From an uncultured Eubacteriales bacterium (GTDB lineage: Bacteria > Bacillota > Clostridia > Oscillospirales > Acutalibacteraceae), in assembly GCA_934486705.1 (NCBI GenBank), contig CAKSQS010000033.1, forward strand, positions 1-28,522: a stretch of DNA of 28,522 nucleotides. The letters are read 5' to 3'. This document shows, in pieces, positions 1-7,968 of the stretch. The notes beneath the pieces were generated by a model, which saw only the letters and a program-made list of their open reading frames with translations, had not been told where the DNA came from and did not search any database. Both the position numbers and the translations under genes were made by a program. Position 1 is the stretch's first letter. Every line of letters begins with the position of its first letter.

Positions 1-76
1 GGAATAGGCAGACACAAGGGACTTAAAATCCCTCGGTAGCGATACCGTACCGGTTCAAGTCCGGTCAGCGGCACCA
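1..76 (+). tRNA. tRNA-Leu(UAA), 5' end cut off by the window
   Basis: The anticodon arm is AGGGA-CTTAAAA-TCCCT, so the anticodon is UAA, which reads leucine UUA codons. A long variable arm (CGGTAGCGATACCG) marks a class II tRNA and fits leucine. The T arm reads CCGGTTCAAGTCCGG and a CCA end is encoded at 74-76. The acceptor 5' strand and part of the D arm lie before the window. Confidence 0.95.
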
Positions 77-116
77 AAATCGACAAATCTCCGGCGAGGT
101 TTGTCGATTTTACTTT
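77..116 (+). terminator. Rho-independent terminator of the tRNA
   Basis: A 12-bp AT-rich stem (arms AAAATCGACAAA at 76-87 and TTTGTCGATTTT at 100-111) closes a 12-nt loop and is followed by a short T run. Its 5' arm begins at the last base of the tRNA. Confidence 0.8.
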
Positions 117-142
117 TAAACTGTATATTCGGGGTTGTTAAA

Positions 143-1063
143 ATGCGAACGAGATCAAGGTATAATACCGCAAGGCGCTTTCTTATATTCTGGACGCTGT
201 TTATAGGCAGCGGCGCGGTTTTAGGCTCGGTTATGATGTTTGTTGACCCAAGCGGAAAAATTATGGGTATGGACGGTATGCTGCCGTATTTCAAGGCGCT
301 GCCGTTTGCCGATGTATTATTTCGCGATCTGCTTTTTTCGGGGTTTGCGCTGCTTATTGTAAACGGCATTTCCAATCTTACAGCCGCCGTGCTGCTCTTT
401 TTGAAAAAGCGCTCAGGCGTAGTCTTAGGCGGAATTTTCGGCGTTACCCTTATGCTGTGGATATGCATTCAGTTTTATATGTTCCCGCCGAATTTTATGT
501 CCACAATTTATTTTATATTCGGCTTTTGCCAGGCAATAACCGGCTATGCCGCATATGTTTTTGAAAAGCAGGAAAGCTTTTCGGTAAATACCGCCGATTA
601 TAAAAGCATAGGCACAAATAGAAAAAGACTTGTGGTCTACTTCTCGCGTATGGGCTACGTTAAAAAGAAGGCGTATGAGGCGGCGGAAAAAACAGGCGCC
701 GAAATATATGAAATAAAATCGACCGAAAAAACCGACGGCACATTGGGCTTTTGGTGGTGCGGGCGGTTCGGAATGCATCGGTGGGAAATGCCGACCGAGG
801 AAATAAGCGTTGACCTTTCAACCTATGAGCATATAACAATATGCTCCCCTATATGGGTTTTTGCGCTTGCCGCTCCCGTTCGCGATTTCTGCAAAAAAGC
901 CGCAGGGCAAATAAAAGAGGTTGATTACATACTGGTTCACCACACCGGCGGGCGCTACGAAAACGCGGCGCGGGAAATGGATGATTTATTAAAAATTCGG
1001 CATACGTCCCTTAAAAGCATACGCTGTCGAAAGGGCGTATTTAAAGAAATTAAGGGGGAATAG
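143..1063 (+). CDS. Membrane protein with C-terminal flavodoxin-like domain
   Basis: 306 aa. The N-terminal half (about residues 8-135) is hydrophobic with roughly four membrane segments. The C-terminal half is cytosolic in character and resembles a flavodoxin fold: VVYFSRMGYVKK sits where the FMN phosphate loop (YFSRTGNT) lies, and SPIWVFALAAPVRDF matches the SPIWwgtpappVr strand-loop of flavodoxin-like oxidoreductases. The phosphate loop is atypical, with Lys replacing the usual Thr/Ser residues, so FMN binding is unproven. I chose ATG at 143 because GGGG at 131-134 precedes it; the upstream TTG at 101 lies inside the tRNA terminator stem. It is followed after 3 nt by an ABC ATPase, so the three genes are probably co-transcribed. 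A possible promoter (TTGTCG at 101, 17-bp spacer, TATATT at 124) would give a very short leader. The function is not known; a redox or quinone-linked membrane role is a guess. Confidence 0.75.
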   Translation: MRTRSRYNTARRFLIFWTLFIGSGAVLGSVMMFVDPSGKIMGMDGMLPYFKALPFADVLFRDLLFSGFALLIVNGISNLTAAVLLFLKKRSGVVLGGIFGVTLMLWICIQFYMFPPNFMSTIYFIFGFCQAITGYAAYVFEKQESFSVNTADYKSIGTNRKRLVVYFSRMGYVKKKAYEAAEKTGAEIYEIKSTEKTDGTLGFWWCGRFGMHRWEMPTEEISVDLSTYEHITICSPIWVFALAAPVRDFCKKAAGQIKEVDYILVHHTGGRYENAAREMDDLLKIRHTSLKSIRCRKGVFKEIKGE

Positions 1064-1066
1064 GCT

Positions 1067-1972
1067 TTGCTTAAAATTGAACATTTAACCAAAAGCTACG
1101 GCGACAAAAAAGCGGTTGACGACCTAAGCTTTAAGGTCAAGGAGGGCGAGTTTTTCGCATTTTTGGGCGTTAACGGCGCGGGAAAATCCACCACTATCAA
1201 CATTATGTGCGGTCAGCTTTCAAAGGACGGCGGCAAGGTGGAAATCTGCGGAACGGATATTGATAAAGACCCCGACCGCGTAAAACGCAGTCTCGGCGTT
1301 GTCTTCCAAAATTCGGTGCTGGATAAGGACCTTTCGGTAAAGGATAACCTTGAAAGCCGCGCGGCGCTTTACGGAATACACGGCGCGGACTTTAAAGCAC
1401 GGCTTTCCTACCTTGCAAAACTGCTTGATTTTGAAAATTTACTGCGGCAGCCTGTGGGCAAGCTTTCGGGCGGTCAGCGCAGAAGAATAGATATTGCAAG
1501 GGCGCTTTTGCACAGCCCGAAAATTCTTATTCTCGACGAGCCCACCACAGGGCTTGACCCCCAGACGCGCAAGCTTTTGTGGCAGGTAATAGGCGAGCTT
1601 CGGCGCGGCAGCGGGCTTACGGTGTTTCTTACCACCCATTATATGGAAGAGGCGGCGGACGCCGATTACGTTGTAATATTGGATAAGGGAAAAATCGCCG
1701 CCGAGGGCACGCCTTTGCAGCTGAAAAATAAATACACAGGCGATTTTATAACGCTGTACGGCGTAAACGAAGAAACGGTAAAAGGGTTGGGCGCGCCGTA
1801 CGAGCCGCTGCGCGACGCTTTCCGCGTGGCAGTGCCGAATACCGCGGCGGCAACCGAGCTTATTATTAAATACCCCGAGGTTTTCAGCGATTATGAAATA
1901 ACCAAGGGCAAAATGGATGATGTTTTTCTTGCCGTAACAGGCAAAAAGCTTACGGGGGGTGAGCAGAAATGA
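1067..1972 (+). CDS. ABC transporter ATP-binding protein
   Basis: 301 aa, the nucleotide-binding subunit of an ABC-2 type exporter. Walker A is GVNGAGKSTT (near residue 34), the signature is LSGGQRRR, Walker B with D-loop is ILILDEPTTGLD, and the H-loop is TTHYMEEA. The order and the C-terminal tail of about 80 aa are typical of the CcmA/DrrA group that drives drug, lipid or polymer efflux. The start is TTG at 1067, since AAGGGGGAA at 1052-1060 sits just upstream, inside the end of the preceding gene. It overlaps the permease gene by 4 nt (ATGA), implying translational coupling. The substrate cannot be told from sequence. Confidence 0.93.
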   Translation: MLKIEHLTKSYGDKKAVDDLSFKVKEGEFFAFLGVNGAGKSTTINIMCGQLSKDGGKVEICGTDIDKDPDRVKRSLGVVFQNSVLDKDLSVKDNLESRAALYGIHGADFKARLSYLAKLLDFENLLRQPVGKLSGGQRRRIDIARALLHSPKILILDEPTTGLDPQTRKLLWQVIGELRRGSGLTVFLTTHYMEEAADADYVVILDKGKIAAEGTPLQLKNKYTGDFITLYGVNEETVKGLGAPYEPLRDAFRVAVPNTAAATELIIKYPEVFSDYEITKGKMDDVFLAVTGKKLTGGEQK

Positions 1973-2871
1973 CAGAGCTTTCGGCGCTTGTAAAACGCAA
2001 CACAAAGCTTTATTTTAAGGATAAGGGAATGTTCATATCCTCCCTTATTACTCCTATAATACTGCTTGTTCTGTATTCAACCTTTTTAAAAAAGATATAT
2101 GACGATTCCTTCCGCTCCGCGCTGAAAGCGGCAGGGGCAACCGTTTCGGACTCGGTGCTGAACGGCTGCGTAGGCGGTCAGCTTGTTTCTTCACTTTTGG
2201 CGGTCAGCTGTATTACGGTGGCGTTCTGCTCCAATCTTTTAATGATAAAGGATAAAACAAGCGGCGCGCGGCACGATCTGACCGTCTCGCCCGTCCGTTT
2301 CGGAACTTTGGGGCTCGGTTATTACATATCAACGCTTGTTTCCACACTTATTATCAGCTTTTCTGCATTGGCAGCAAGCCTTATTTATCTTTCGGCGGTA
2401 GGCTGGTATTTAACGGCAGCCGACATTGCGCTTACCGTGCTTGACGTTTTTCTGCTCACTATGTTCGGCACGGCGCTTTCCTCCTGCGTAAACTTCTTTT
2501 TAACTACCGACGGTCAGGCGTCCGCCGTAGGCACAATCGTAAGTGCGGGCTACGGCTTTATCTGCGGCGCGTATATGCCTATTTCCAACTTCGGCAGCGG
2601 GCTGCAAAAGGTGCTTTCCTTTCTGCCGGGAACATACGGCACAAGCCTTTTGAGAAACCACGCAATGCGCGGCGTATTCGCCGAAATGAAGTCGCAGGGT
2701 TTTCCCTCGGAGGTTGTGGACGCCATACGCGACAGCGTAGACTGCAACCTTGACTTTTTCGGCACAAAGGTCGGCACAGGCGGCATGTACGCGGTGCTTT
2801 GCGGCAGCATTGTTTTACTCATAGGCATTTATGTGATAATGAACATTTTAAGCGGAAAGCGCAAAAAATAA
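1969..2871 (+). CDS. ABC-2 type transporter permease
   Basis: 300 aa, about six membrane segments: one near residues 23-40, a group at about 70-200, and one at the C-terminus (VLCGSIVLLIGIYVIMNIL). The length and topology match ABC2_membrane permeases, which pair as homodimers with a DrrA/CcmA-like ATPase. It begins inside the stop codon of the ATPase gene (ATGA), so the two are surely one unit. A hydrophilic region of about 60 aa before the last helix (with PSEVVDAIRDSVD) should face outside. No clear terminator follows; a new promoter starts about 40 bp downstream. The substrate is unknown. Confidence 0.9.
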   Translation: MTELSALVKRNTKLYFKDKGMFISSLITPIILLVLYSTFLKKIYDDSFRSALKAAGATVSDSVLNGCVGGQLVSSLLAVSCITVAFCSNLLMIKDKTSGARHDLTVSPVRFGTLGLGYYISTLVSTLIISFSALAASLIYLSAVGWYLTAADIALTVLDVFLLTMFGTALSSCVNFFLTTDGQASAVGTIVSAGYGFICGAYMPISNFGSGLQKVLSFLPGTYGTSLLRNHAMRGVFAEMKSQGFPSEVVDAIRDSVDCNLDFFGTKVGTGGMYAVLCGSIVLLIGIYVIMNILSGKRKK

Positions 2872-2908
2872 TTTTCTTTTCAAAATGGTTACAAAATGAA
2901 AATCGGTA

Positions 2909-2937
2909 TTGAAATTTTATAACCGAGGGCTTATACT
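2909..2937 (+). promoter_or_regulatory. Sigma-A promoter of the DUF3048 lipoprotein gene
   Basis: TTGAAA at 2909-2914, a 17-bp spacer, and TATACT at 2932-2937. Transcription should begin near 2944, about 11 nt before the leader hairpin. Confidence 0.75.
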
Positions 2938-2954
2938 TATATGGTATCAAAAAA

Positions 2955-2986
2955 TGCACTTGACGGGGCTTTCCCTGTCAAGTGCA
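2955..2986 (+). promoter_or_regulatory. 14-bp leader hairpin upstream of the DUF3048 gene
   Basis: The arms TGCACTTGACGGGG (2955-2968) and CCCTGTCAAGTGCA (2973-2986, with one G-T pair) close a CTTT tetraloop. The ribosome site CGGAGG follows 9 nt later. There is no T run on the plus strand, but on the minus strand the stem is followed by six T's, so it could also end antisense transcripts. As a leader element it may stabilise the mRNA or act as an attenuator. Confidence 0.6.
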
Positions 2987-3009
2987 GTATTTCACGGAGG
3001 AATTTCAAA

Positions 3010-4041
3010 ATGACAAAAAGAATCATACCGCTCCTGCTGGCAATTTGTCTTTTGTTGCTTGCAGGCTGCAAAAAGGATCAGGACAGATTAAGCGTAGATA
3101 AGGGCTCTGAGCCGTCGGTCGTCTCGGAAACAAAGCCCGTAACGTATAAAAACCCGCTGACGGGCGTTTCGGGCATAGCCGAGGAAAAAGCCAAAAACCG
3201 CCCCGTGGCAATAATGGTAAACAACATTTCCACAGCACAGCCGGTTCAAACAGGCCTTAACAAAGCCGATATTGTTTACGAAACCGAGGTTGAGGGCGGT
3301 ATAACCCGTCTTATGGCAGTTTTTCAGGACGTAACCGCAGCCGAAAAAATAGGCAGCATACGTTCCGCGCGTTACCCCTATGTTGACCTTGCCATGGGTC
3401 ATAACGCAATTTATATTCATTGCGGGCAGGATAACACATACTGCGCGCCGCACTTAAAGGATACAGACGATGTTGACCTTATGTCAAAGAATTACGGCGT
3501 TCGTATCAAGAACGGCTTAGCGTCGGAGCACACGCTCTATGTTTACGGCGAAAAGCTTTGGAACTCGCTTGTAAACGACGGGCACAAAACCGCCTCCTCA
3601 AGCACCGCTCCTTGGGTCAGCTTTGCCGAGGAGGACGCGCCCGTAACGCTTGAAAGCCCGGCAAAAACAATAAATATACCGGCGTCCTCAAGCTACAGAA
3701 CGGTCTTCAAATATGATGAGGCAAAGGGCAAATACACAAGATACTACGGTAATACCCTGCGTAAAGATTATTTTACGGGCGAAACGGTGGATATGAAGAA
3801 TGTTTTCATTCTTTTCACAACTATCCGCAATTATTCGGATAATTACCACCGCCAGGTATTGCTGGACAGCGGCGACGGTTACTACTGCGTAAACGGCACA
3901 TGCACGCCCATAAAGTGGAGCAAGGGCGACGCTAAGAACGGCTTTAAATTCACCAAAGCCGACGGCAGTGAGCTTACCGTAAACCCCGGAAACAGCTGGG
4001 TAAATATAGTTAATATAGGCAACACCCCGACATTCGGATAA
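3010..4041 (+). CDS. DUF3048 domain lipoprotein (YerB-like)
   Basis: 343 aa. The N-terminus is a lipoprotein signal (charged MTKR, hydrophobic stretch, lipobox LLAGC with Cys20), so the protein should be anchored outside the membrane. The body carries the DUF3048 pattern: ENPVAIMVNN-like RPVAIMVNN, then DIVYETEVEGGITRLMAVF and IGSIRSARYPYVDLAMGHNAI, with the C-terminal DUF3048_C half (the IKWSKGD region, then VNPGNSWVNIV). The family includes B. subtilis YerB; its biochemical role is not established. ATG at 3010 was chosen over the upstream ATG at 2941 because CACGGAGG precedes it at 2993-3000 and because 2941 lies before the predicted transcription start. It appears to be a single-gene unit. 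No clear terminator follows the stop codon. Confidence 0.88.
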   Translation: MTKRIIPLLLAICLLLLAGCKKDQDRLSVDKGSEPSVVSETKPVTYKNPLTGVSGIAEEKAKNRPVAIMVNNISTAQPVQTGLNKADIVYETEVEGGITRLMAVFQDVTAAEKIGSIRSARYPYVDLAMGHNAIYIHCGQDNTYCAPHLKDTDDVDLMSKNYGVRIKNGLASEHTLYVYGEKLWNSLVNDGHKTASSSTAPWVSFAEEDAPVTLESPAKTINIPASSSYRTVFKYDEAKGKYTRYYGNTLRKDYFTGETVDMKNVFILFTTIRNYSDNYHRQVLLDSGDGYYCVNGTCTPIKWSKGDAKNGFKFTKADGSELTVNPGNSWVNIVNIGNTPTFG

Positions 4042-4116
4042 TTATTTGTCAGGTGCTATAAATTTAGAATCGTGCATTAAAGTAACCGTGCGTAAACAAA
4101 CTCTTGAATAACTTTC

Positions 4117-4311
4117 GGCTCCCTCTGACGAGGGAGCTGTCAGCCGTATGGCTGACTGAGGGAGAGAACAAGTAAAGCTTTTATGTATTTAAGGTCTTTC
4201 TCTCCTTCCGTCACGGCTTACGCCGCGCAACCGTCTCGGCTGCCGCCTTGGTCGGCGCTTCTGCTTCGCAGAGGTGTCCATCGGACACCCGCACCCTCAT
4301 CAGAGGAAGGC
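4117..4311. repeat. Inverted pair of a structured intergenic repeat (MITE-like)
   Basis: Left end GGCTCCCTCTGACGAGGG (4117-4134, starting GGCT). The right end, at 4294-4311, read on the minus strand is GCCTTCCTCTGATGAGGG, matching at 15 of 18 positions. The left copy (4117-4165) has two hairpins: GCTCCCTC/GAGGGAGC with loop TGAC (4118-4137) and GTCAGCC/GGCTGAC with loop GTAT (4139-4156), then TGAGGGAGAG. The right copy is inverted and has a longer middle, with a hairpin GGTGTCC/GGACACC at 4273-4289. Its inner end (about 4199-4217) again matches the GACTGAGGGAGAGAA edge of the left copy. A further copy lies at 27152-27200 and a half copy at 8391-8412. No transposase is nearby. Confidence 0.7.
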
Positions 4312-4360
4312 TTTTTTTGTATAGAATCTTCTTAACGCAAACCCCATAAAACAAAGCTAT

Positions 4361-4391
4361 AAAATGAGCGTGCCGAAAAATCGGCACGCTC
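4361..4391 (-). terminator. Terminator of the minus-strand isomerase unit
   Basis: A perfect 11-bp stem, GAGCGTGCCGA (4366-4376) and TCGGCACGCTC (4381-4391), with a 4-nt loop. Read on the minus strand it is followed by ATTTTATAG. It lies about 50 bp after the stop codon of the isomerase gene. Confidence 0.8.
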
Positions 4392-4440
4392 AAGCTGTTT
4401 CTTGATTTCTTTTTTCCGATTATTTCCCGATTTGGAAATT

Positions 4441-5274
4441 TTATTTGCGCACACCCAAAGCCGCAGGCTGCTTTTGAGAAAAAATAGTCACGGCGTTGTT
4501 ATAAAAATCGCTGAAATTCAAATCGCGATCCCGAGTAATGGTTTTCGGGCATTTAAGCCCGATTTCATACATCCAAACGCCGCTGTAGCCTATCTCCTTA
4601 AACGCGGAATACATTTCGCACCAGTTAAGTTCCCCTTCTCCCGGCAGCCAATGCTTTTCATTGGTAAAATCGTAATCGGAAATATGTACGGTTATAATTT
4701 TATCCGACAGCTTTTTCATAAAGTTCAAATTGTCCTCTTGCAGCAGGTGGTTCGTATCAAAGCAGACTCGCAATTTATCGTTTGCGCCGAGCAGAGCGAT
4801 TATTTCATCGCTTGTATTTCCGAGACACGTGCGCGGCAGATCCTCAACCGCTATTGCGCCGCCGCACCTGCAGGCTGTTTCGGCAAGAGTATTAAGCGAC
4901 AGCATTGCGCATTTCAAACGCTCCGCCCTTTCAGTATCTCCTATAGGCTCGCCGCTTGCATGAATGACAAATTTATCAATTCCGATATCGGCTGCCTTTT
5001 TTATAAGCTCCGAAAGATACCCGACCGTGCTTTCCCGCTTTGCTTTATCCTTAAAAGAAATATCTATTTCGGAAAACGGCGAAAACGGTAAGTGATACGA
5101 CCATAGCTCCACAGCGTATTTTTCGGACAAATTTTTCAGCTGCTTATAATCAATATCCTTGTAAAGCTCGGGCTGCATTGATATTTCAACAGCGCTGATT
5201 TTGTTTTCGTTAAGCGCGGCAAAATTTTCTTCGGTAAGCGGAAACCCGCAGCTTGACATACCTATTCTATACAT
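4441..5274 (-). CDS. Sugar phosphate isomerase/epimerase (AP_endonuc_2 TIM barrel)
   Basis: 277 aa. The protein has the xylose-isomerase-like TIM-barrel pattern: VIHASGEP (near 103), AVEDLP with Glu144, VCFDTNHL with Asp173 and His176, ITVHISDYD with His197, HWLPGEGELNW (near 208), and MYEIG with Glu237. Glu144, Asp173, His197-type and Glu237 are where this family binds its divalent metal. Members isomerise or epimerise keto sugars and related polyols, but the substrate cannot be read from this sequence. AAGGTGAT (5278-5285) precedes the ATG at 5274. It lies 55 nt after the CPBP-like gene on the same strand and is probably co-transcribed with it from the promoter near 6164-6192. A terminator follows at 4361-4391. 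Confidence 0.85.
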   Translation of the reverse strand: MYRIGMSSCGFPLTEENFAALNENKISAVEISMQPELYKDIDYKQLKNLSEKYAVELWSYHLPFSPFSEIDISFKDKAKRESTVGYLSELIKKAADIGIDKFVIHASGEPIGDTERAERLKCAMLSLNTLAETACRCGGAIAVEDLPRTCLGNTSDEIIALLGANDKLRVCFDTNHLLQEDNLNFMKKLSDKIITVHISDYDFTNEKHWLPGEGELNWCEMYSAFKEIGYSGVWMYEIGLKCPKTITRDRDLNFSDFYNNAVTIFSQKQPAALGVRK

Positions 5275-5329
5275 ATTATCACCTTAAATCCTTTCCGGAT
5301 GTTTTAATTGTTTAGACTTTCGGGCGTTA

Positions 5330-6133
5330 TTATCGGCTTTGCTGCCTTCTTCTTTTTTTCAGCCGTATAATAAAGAACGCGCAAACGGCAAGCTGACAAA
5401 CAAGCATAATCGCGCTGCCCTCAAGCTTCATAGCCCCTCCCGAAATGTATTTATTGCCGCTGAATGTCAGCTTCAGCAGAAACGGATTTTCCGCATAAAG
5501 CGACAAACTGCCCGCCGCAAGCGAGCTTACGGCATTATAGGCAAAATGCGCAACAACCGGCGCTAAAAGCGAGTAGGAATACTCCGCAATAAGGCAGAAA
5601 ATAAGGTTGTTAAGCAGCATATTTACGGGATAGATCACGCCATGCTTTAAAATGCCTGGGTTCATTGATATAAAAAGCAGGGTTATTATTACCGCCGCTA
5701 CGGTAAAGCCGTAATATTTGCGGTAAAGCCTGAAAAGATAGCCGCGCAGCAAAAGCTCGGTTGCAAATACATTAAGAAAAATTGCGGCAAGCCACAAAAG
5801 CGTATGCCCCGGGTGATTTATGCCCGAAAATTTAACCTTGCGTATCAGCATAAGCAAAAGCAGGGTAATTGCCACCGGCACAAGCCCCGTTATAAGCCCT
5901 ATGCTGTAATGCCGCAGCTTATTTTTCGGGTTGAAAATTTTAAGCCTGTTGCGCTCCACAGCCGTCTTGAAAAACAGGGTGAACACAAGCATAACTGCAA
6001 AAAACATACCGTCGCGCCATAAATTAAGCAGCGCGGCGTTTTTGGTTTTAATATTCGGAAGATAATAAACTATAACTATTGATAAATCGAAGAAAAAAAG
6101 CGTTTTGTAAATATTTACAATCAGGTTTTTCAC
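5330..6133 (-). CDS. CPBP-family membrane protein with altered protease motifs
   Basis: 267 aa, about seven to eight membrane segments. It resembles CPBP (CAAX protease and bacteriocin-processing, Abi) intramembrane metalloproteases. The usual EExxxR motif reads TELLLR (Thr125, Glu126, Arg130), so the first glutamate is lost. The usual FxxxH reads FISMN (Phe154, Asn158), so a zinc-site histidine is lost. Only the third motif, HxxxN (His196 to Asn200), is intact. By what is known of the family this copy is probably not an active protease. I chose GTG at 6133 with GGTGAGGG just upstream; a GTG at 6175 also opens the frame but lies upstream of the predicted transcription start. It is first gene of a unit with the isomerase. 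A different, non-catalytic membrane role is possible. Confidence 0.75.
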   Translation of the reverse strand: MKNLIVNIYKTLFFFDLSIVIVYYLPNIKTKNAALLNLWRDGMFFAVMLVFTLFFKTAVERNRLKIFNPKNKLRHYSIGLITGLVPVAITLLLLMLIRKVKFSGINHPGHTLLWLAAIFLNVFATELLLRGYLFRLYRKYYGFTVAAVIITLLFISMNPGILKHGVIYPVNMLLNNLIFCLIAEYSYSLLAPVVAHFAYNAVSSLAAGSLSLYAENPFLLKLTFSGNKYISGGAMKLEGSAIMLVCQLAVCAFFIIRLKKRRRQQSR

Positions 6134-6163
6134 AAGTACACCCTCACCGTAAAGTTTGTAATA

Positions 6164-6192
6164 ATTATATAACACTTAAAGAAAAATATCAA
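6164..6192 (-). promoter_or_regulatory. Sigma-A promoter of the CPBP-isomerase unit
   Basis: On the minus strand TTGATA (6192-6187), a 17-bp spacer and a perfect TATAAT (6169-6164). Transcription should begin near 6157, which rules out the upstream GTG at 6175 as the translation start. Confidence 0.8.
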
Positions 6193-6208
6193 TACATAAT
6201 TAAAAAAC

Positions 6209-6237
6209 TTGACAAATCGCGGCATATCTAAGAAAAT
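6209..6237 (+). promoter_or_regulatory. Possible promoter of fhs
   Basis: A perfect TTGACA at 6209-6214, a 17-bp spacer and a weak GAAAAT at 6232-6237. The start would fall near 6244, leaving a leader of only about 15 nt, so the -10 assignment is uncertain. It is divergent from the CPBP promoter. Confidence 0.45.
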
Positions 6238-6258
6238 AGTATAAAAGGAGTGTTTTGT

Positions 6259-7935
6259 ATGGCATACTTATCCGATATTGAAATTGCAGGCAAATGCGAA
6301 TTAAAACCCATAACCGAAATAGCGAAAAAAGCGGGAATTGACGAAAAATACATAGAGCAATACGGCAAATACAAGGCAAAAATCGATCTTTCGATTATGA
6401 AAGAAAACCGCCGCGAGAACGGCAAGCTTATACTTGTTACGGCTATAACCCCCACTCCCGCAGGCGAGGGTAAGACCACCACTACCATAGGGCTTGCCGA
6501 CGGTATGAGCCGCATAGGCAAAAACGCGGTTGTCGCGCTGCGCGAGCCGTCTTTAGGTCCTGTTTTCGGAATAAAAGGGGGAGCTGCGGGCGGCGGATAT
6601 GCCCAAGTAGTGCCTATGGAGGATATAAATTTACACTTCACGGGGGATTTTCACGCAATAGGCGCGGCAAATAATTTGCTTGCCGCAATGCTGGATAACC
6701 ATATAAAGCAGGGCAACGAGCTTAATATTGACGTGCGCAAAATAACCTGGAAACGCTGCGTTGATATGAACGACCGCCAGTTAAGGTATATTACGGACGG
6801 TCTCGGAGGGGTTGCAAACGGCGTGCCGCGGGAAGACGGCTTTGATATAACGGTTGCAAGCGAGATTATGGCGGTTCTCTGCTTATCTGAAAGCATAGCC
6901 GACCTAAAGGAGCGGCTTTCCCGCATAATTGTGGGCTATACTTATGACGATAAGCCCGTAACCTGCGCCGACCTTAAAGCGCAGGGCGCAATGGCGGCGC
7001 TTTTAAAGGACGCGCTTAAACCGAACCTTGTGCAGACCTTAGAGGGAACGCCCGCGCTTGTGCACGGCGGACCGTTTGCAAATATCGCCCACGGCTGCAA
7101 CTCCGTAACGGCTACAAAGCTTGCCTTGAAATTAGGCGATTACGCAATAACCGAGGCGGGCTTCGGGGCTGACCTCGGCGCTGAAAAATTTCTTGATATA
7201 AAGTGCAGAGCCGCAGGGCTCACGCCCGACGCCGTGGTTATGGTGACTACGGTACGCGCCCTTAAAATGCACGGCGGGCTTGATAAAAAAAGCCTTGATA
7301 CCGAGGATATTCCCGCGCTTGAAAAGGGTATACCAAATCTTTTAAGGCATATACGCAATATTAAAAACGTTTACGGTCTGCCCTGTGTTGCGGCAATTAA
7401 CCGTTTCCCGACCGATACCGACCGCGAAATAAATTTCATAATAGAAAAATGCCGCGAGCTCGGCGTTAACACAGTGCTTTCCACCGTCTGGGCGGACGGC
7501 GGCAAGGGCGGCGAAGAGCTTGCGCACGAGGTTGTAAGGCTTTGCAGCGAAGAAAAGGGCGACTTTAAGTTCAGCTATTCGCTCGGCGGCAGTATTGAGG
7601 AAAAAATCGAGGCGGTGGTAAAAAAGGTTTACGGCGGAGACGGCATAACCGTTTTGCCCGCAGCTAAAAAGCAGATAGAAAGGCTTACCGCTTTGGGCTT
7701 TGGGGGCTTACCCGTGTGCATTGCAAAAACGCAGTACAGCTTTTCGGATGATCCCGCCCTGCTCGGCGCGCCTACGGGCTTTACCGTAACGGTTAAAAAT
7801 GTTAAAATTTCCGCCGGGGCGGGCTTTATAGTGGTGCTTACGGGAGATATTATGACCATGCCGGGGCTGCCGAAACGCCCCGCCGCAGAGAATATTGACG
7901 TTGATGAAAACGGAAAAATTACGGGGCTTTTCTAA
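6259..7935 (+). CDS. fhs: Formate-tetrahydrofolate ligase
   Basis: 558 aa, the normal family length. It joins formate to tetrahydrofolate at the cost of ATP, giving 10-formyl-THF for purine synthesis, and in acetogens for the methyl branch of the Wood-Ljungdahl pathway. Visible marks are the P-loop TPTPAGEGKTTTT (near residue 66), REPSLGPVFGIKGGAAGGGYAQV split by the substrate loop, DINLHFTGDFHAI, and EAGFGADLGAEKF. AAAGGAG (6244-6250) decides for ATG at 6259; a GTG at 6250 overlaps that site. The gene stands alone: no folD, fchA or methylene-THF reductase is in the window, so it cannot be assigned to acetogenesis rather than one-carbon supply. No clear terminator follows. Confidence 0.97.
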   Translation: MAYLSDIEIAGKCELKPITEIAKKAGIDEKYIEQYGKYKAKIDLSIMKENRRENGKLILVTAITPTPAGEGKTTTTIGLADGMSRIGKNAVVALREPSLGPVFGIKGGAAGGGYAQVVPMEDINLHFTGDFHAIGAANNLLAAMLDNHIKQGNELNIDVRKITWKRCVDMNDRQLRYITDGLGGVANGVPREDGFDITVASEIMAVLCLSESIADLKERLSRIIVGYTYDDKPVTCADLKAQGAMAALLKDALKPNLVQTLEGTPALVHGGPFANIAHGCNSVTATKLALKLGDYAITEAGFGADLGAEKFLDIKCRAAGLTPDAVVMVTTVRALKMHGGLDKKSLDTEDIPALEKGIPNLLRHIRNIKNVYGLPCVAAINRFPTDTDREINFIIEKCRELGVNTVLSTVWADGGKGGEELAHEVVRLCSEEKGDFKFSYSLGGSIEEKIEAVVKKVYGGDGITVLPAAKKQIERLTALGFGGLPVCIAKTQYSFSDDPALLGAPTGFTVTVKNVKISAGAGFIVVLTGDIMTMPGLPKRPAAENIDVDENGKITGLF

Positions 7936-7968
7936 TTTTGAAATTTTTGTTAATTCAGCGCATCACAA

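Larger units (their letters stand above)
4042..4440. other. 399-bp stretch without a gene
   Basis: No convincing coding region. From 4042 to about 4116 I see nothing of note. The rest holds an inverted pair of a structured repeat (4117-4311) and a minus-strand terminator (4361-4391). Apparent reading frames here have no ribosome site and no recognisable product. Confidence 0.7.

Noticed and set aside
1..117. tRNA-Leu as an integration site
   Set aside because: No integrase or repeated tRNA 3' end is found in the window.
2941..3009. N-terminal extension of the DUF3048 protein from ATG 2941
   Set aside because: It would place the lipoprotein signal inside the protein and start upstream of the predicted transcription start; the ribosome site points to 3010.
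4117..4311. CRISPR array or insertion sequence in the intergenic stretch
   Set aside because: There are no regularly spaced repeats and no transposase; hairpins with matching ends fit a small non-coding repeat better.
4402..5091. Long plus-strand open frame (229 codons)
   Set aside because: It is antisense to the isomerase gene, which has full family motifs and a good ribosome site; the plus frame shows no recognisable domain.
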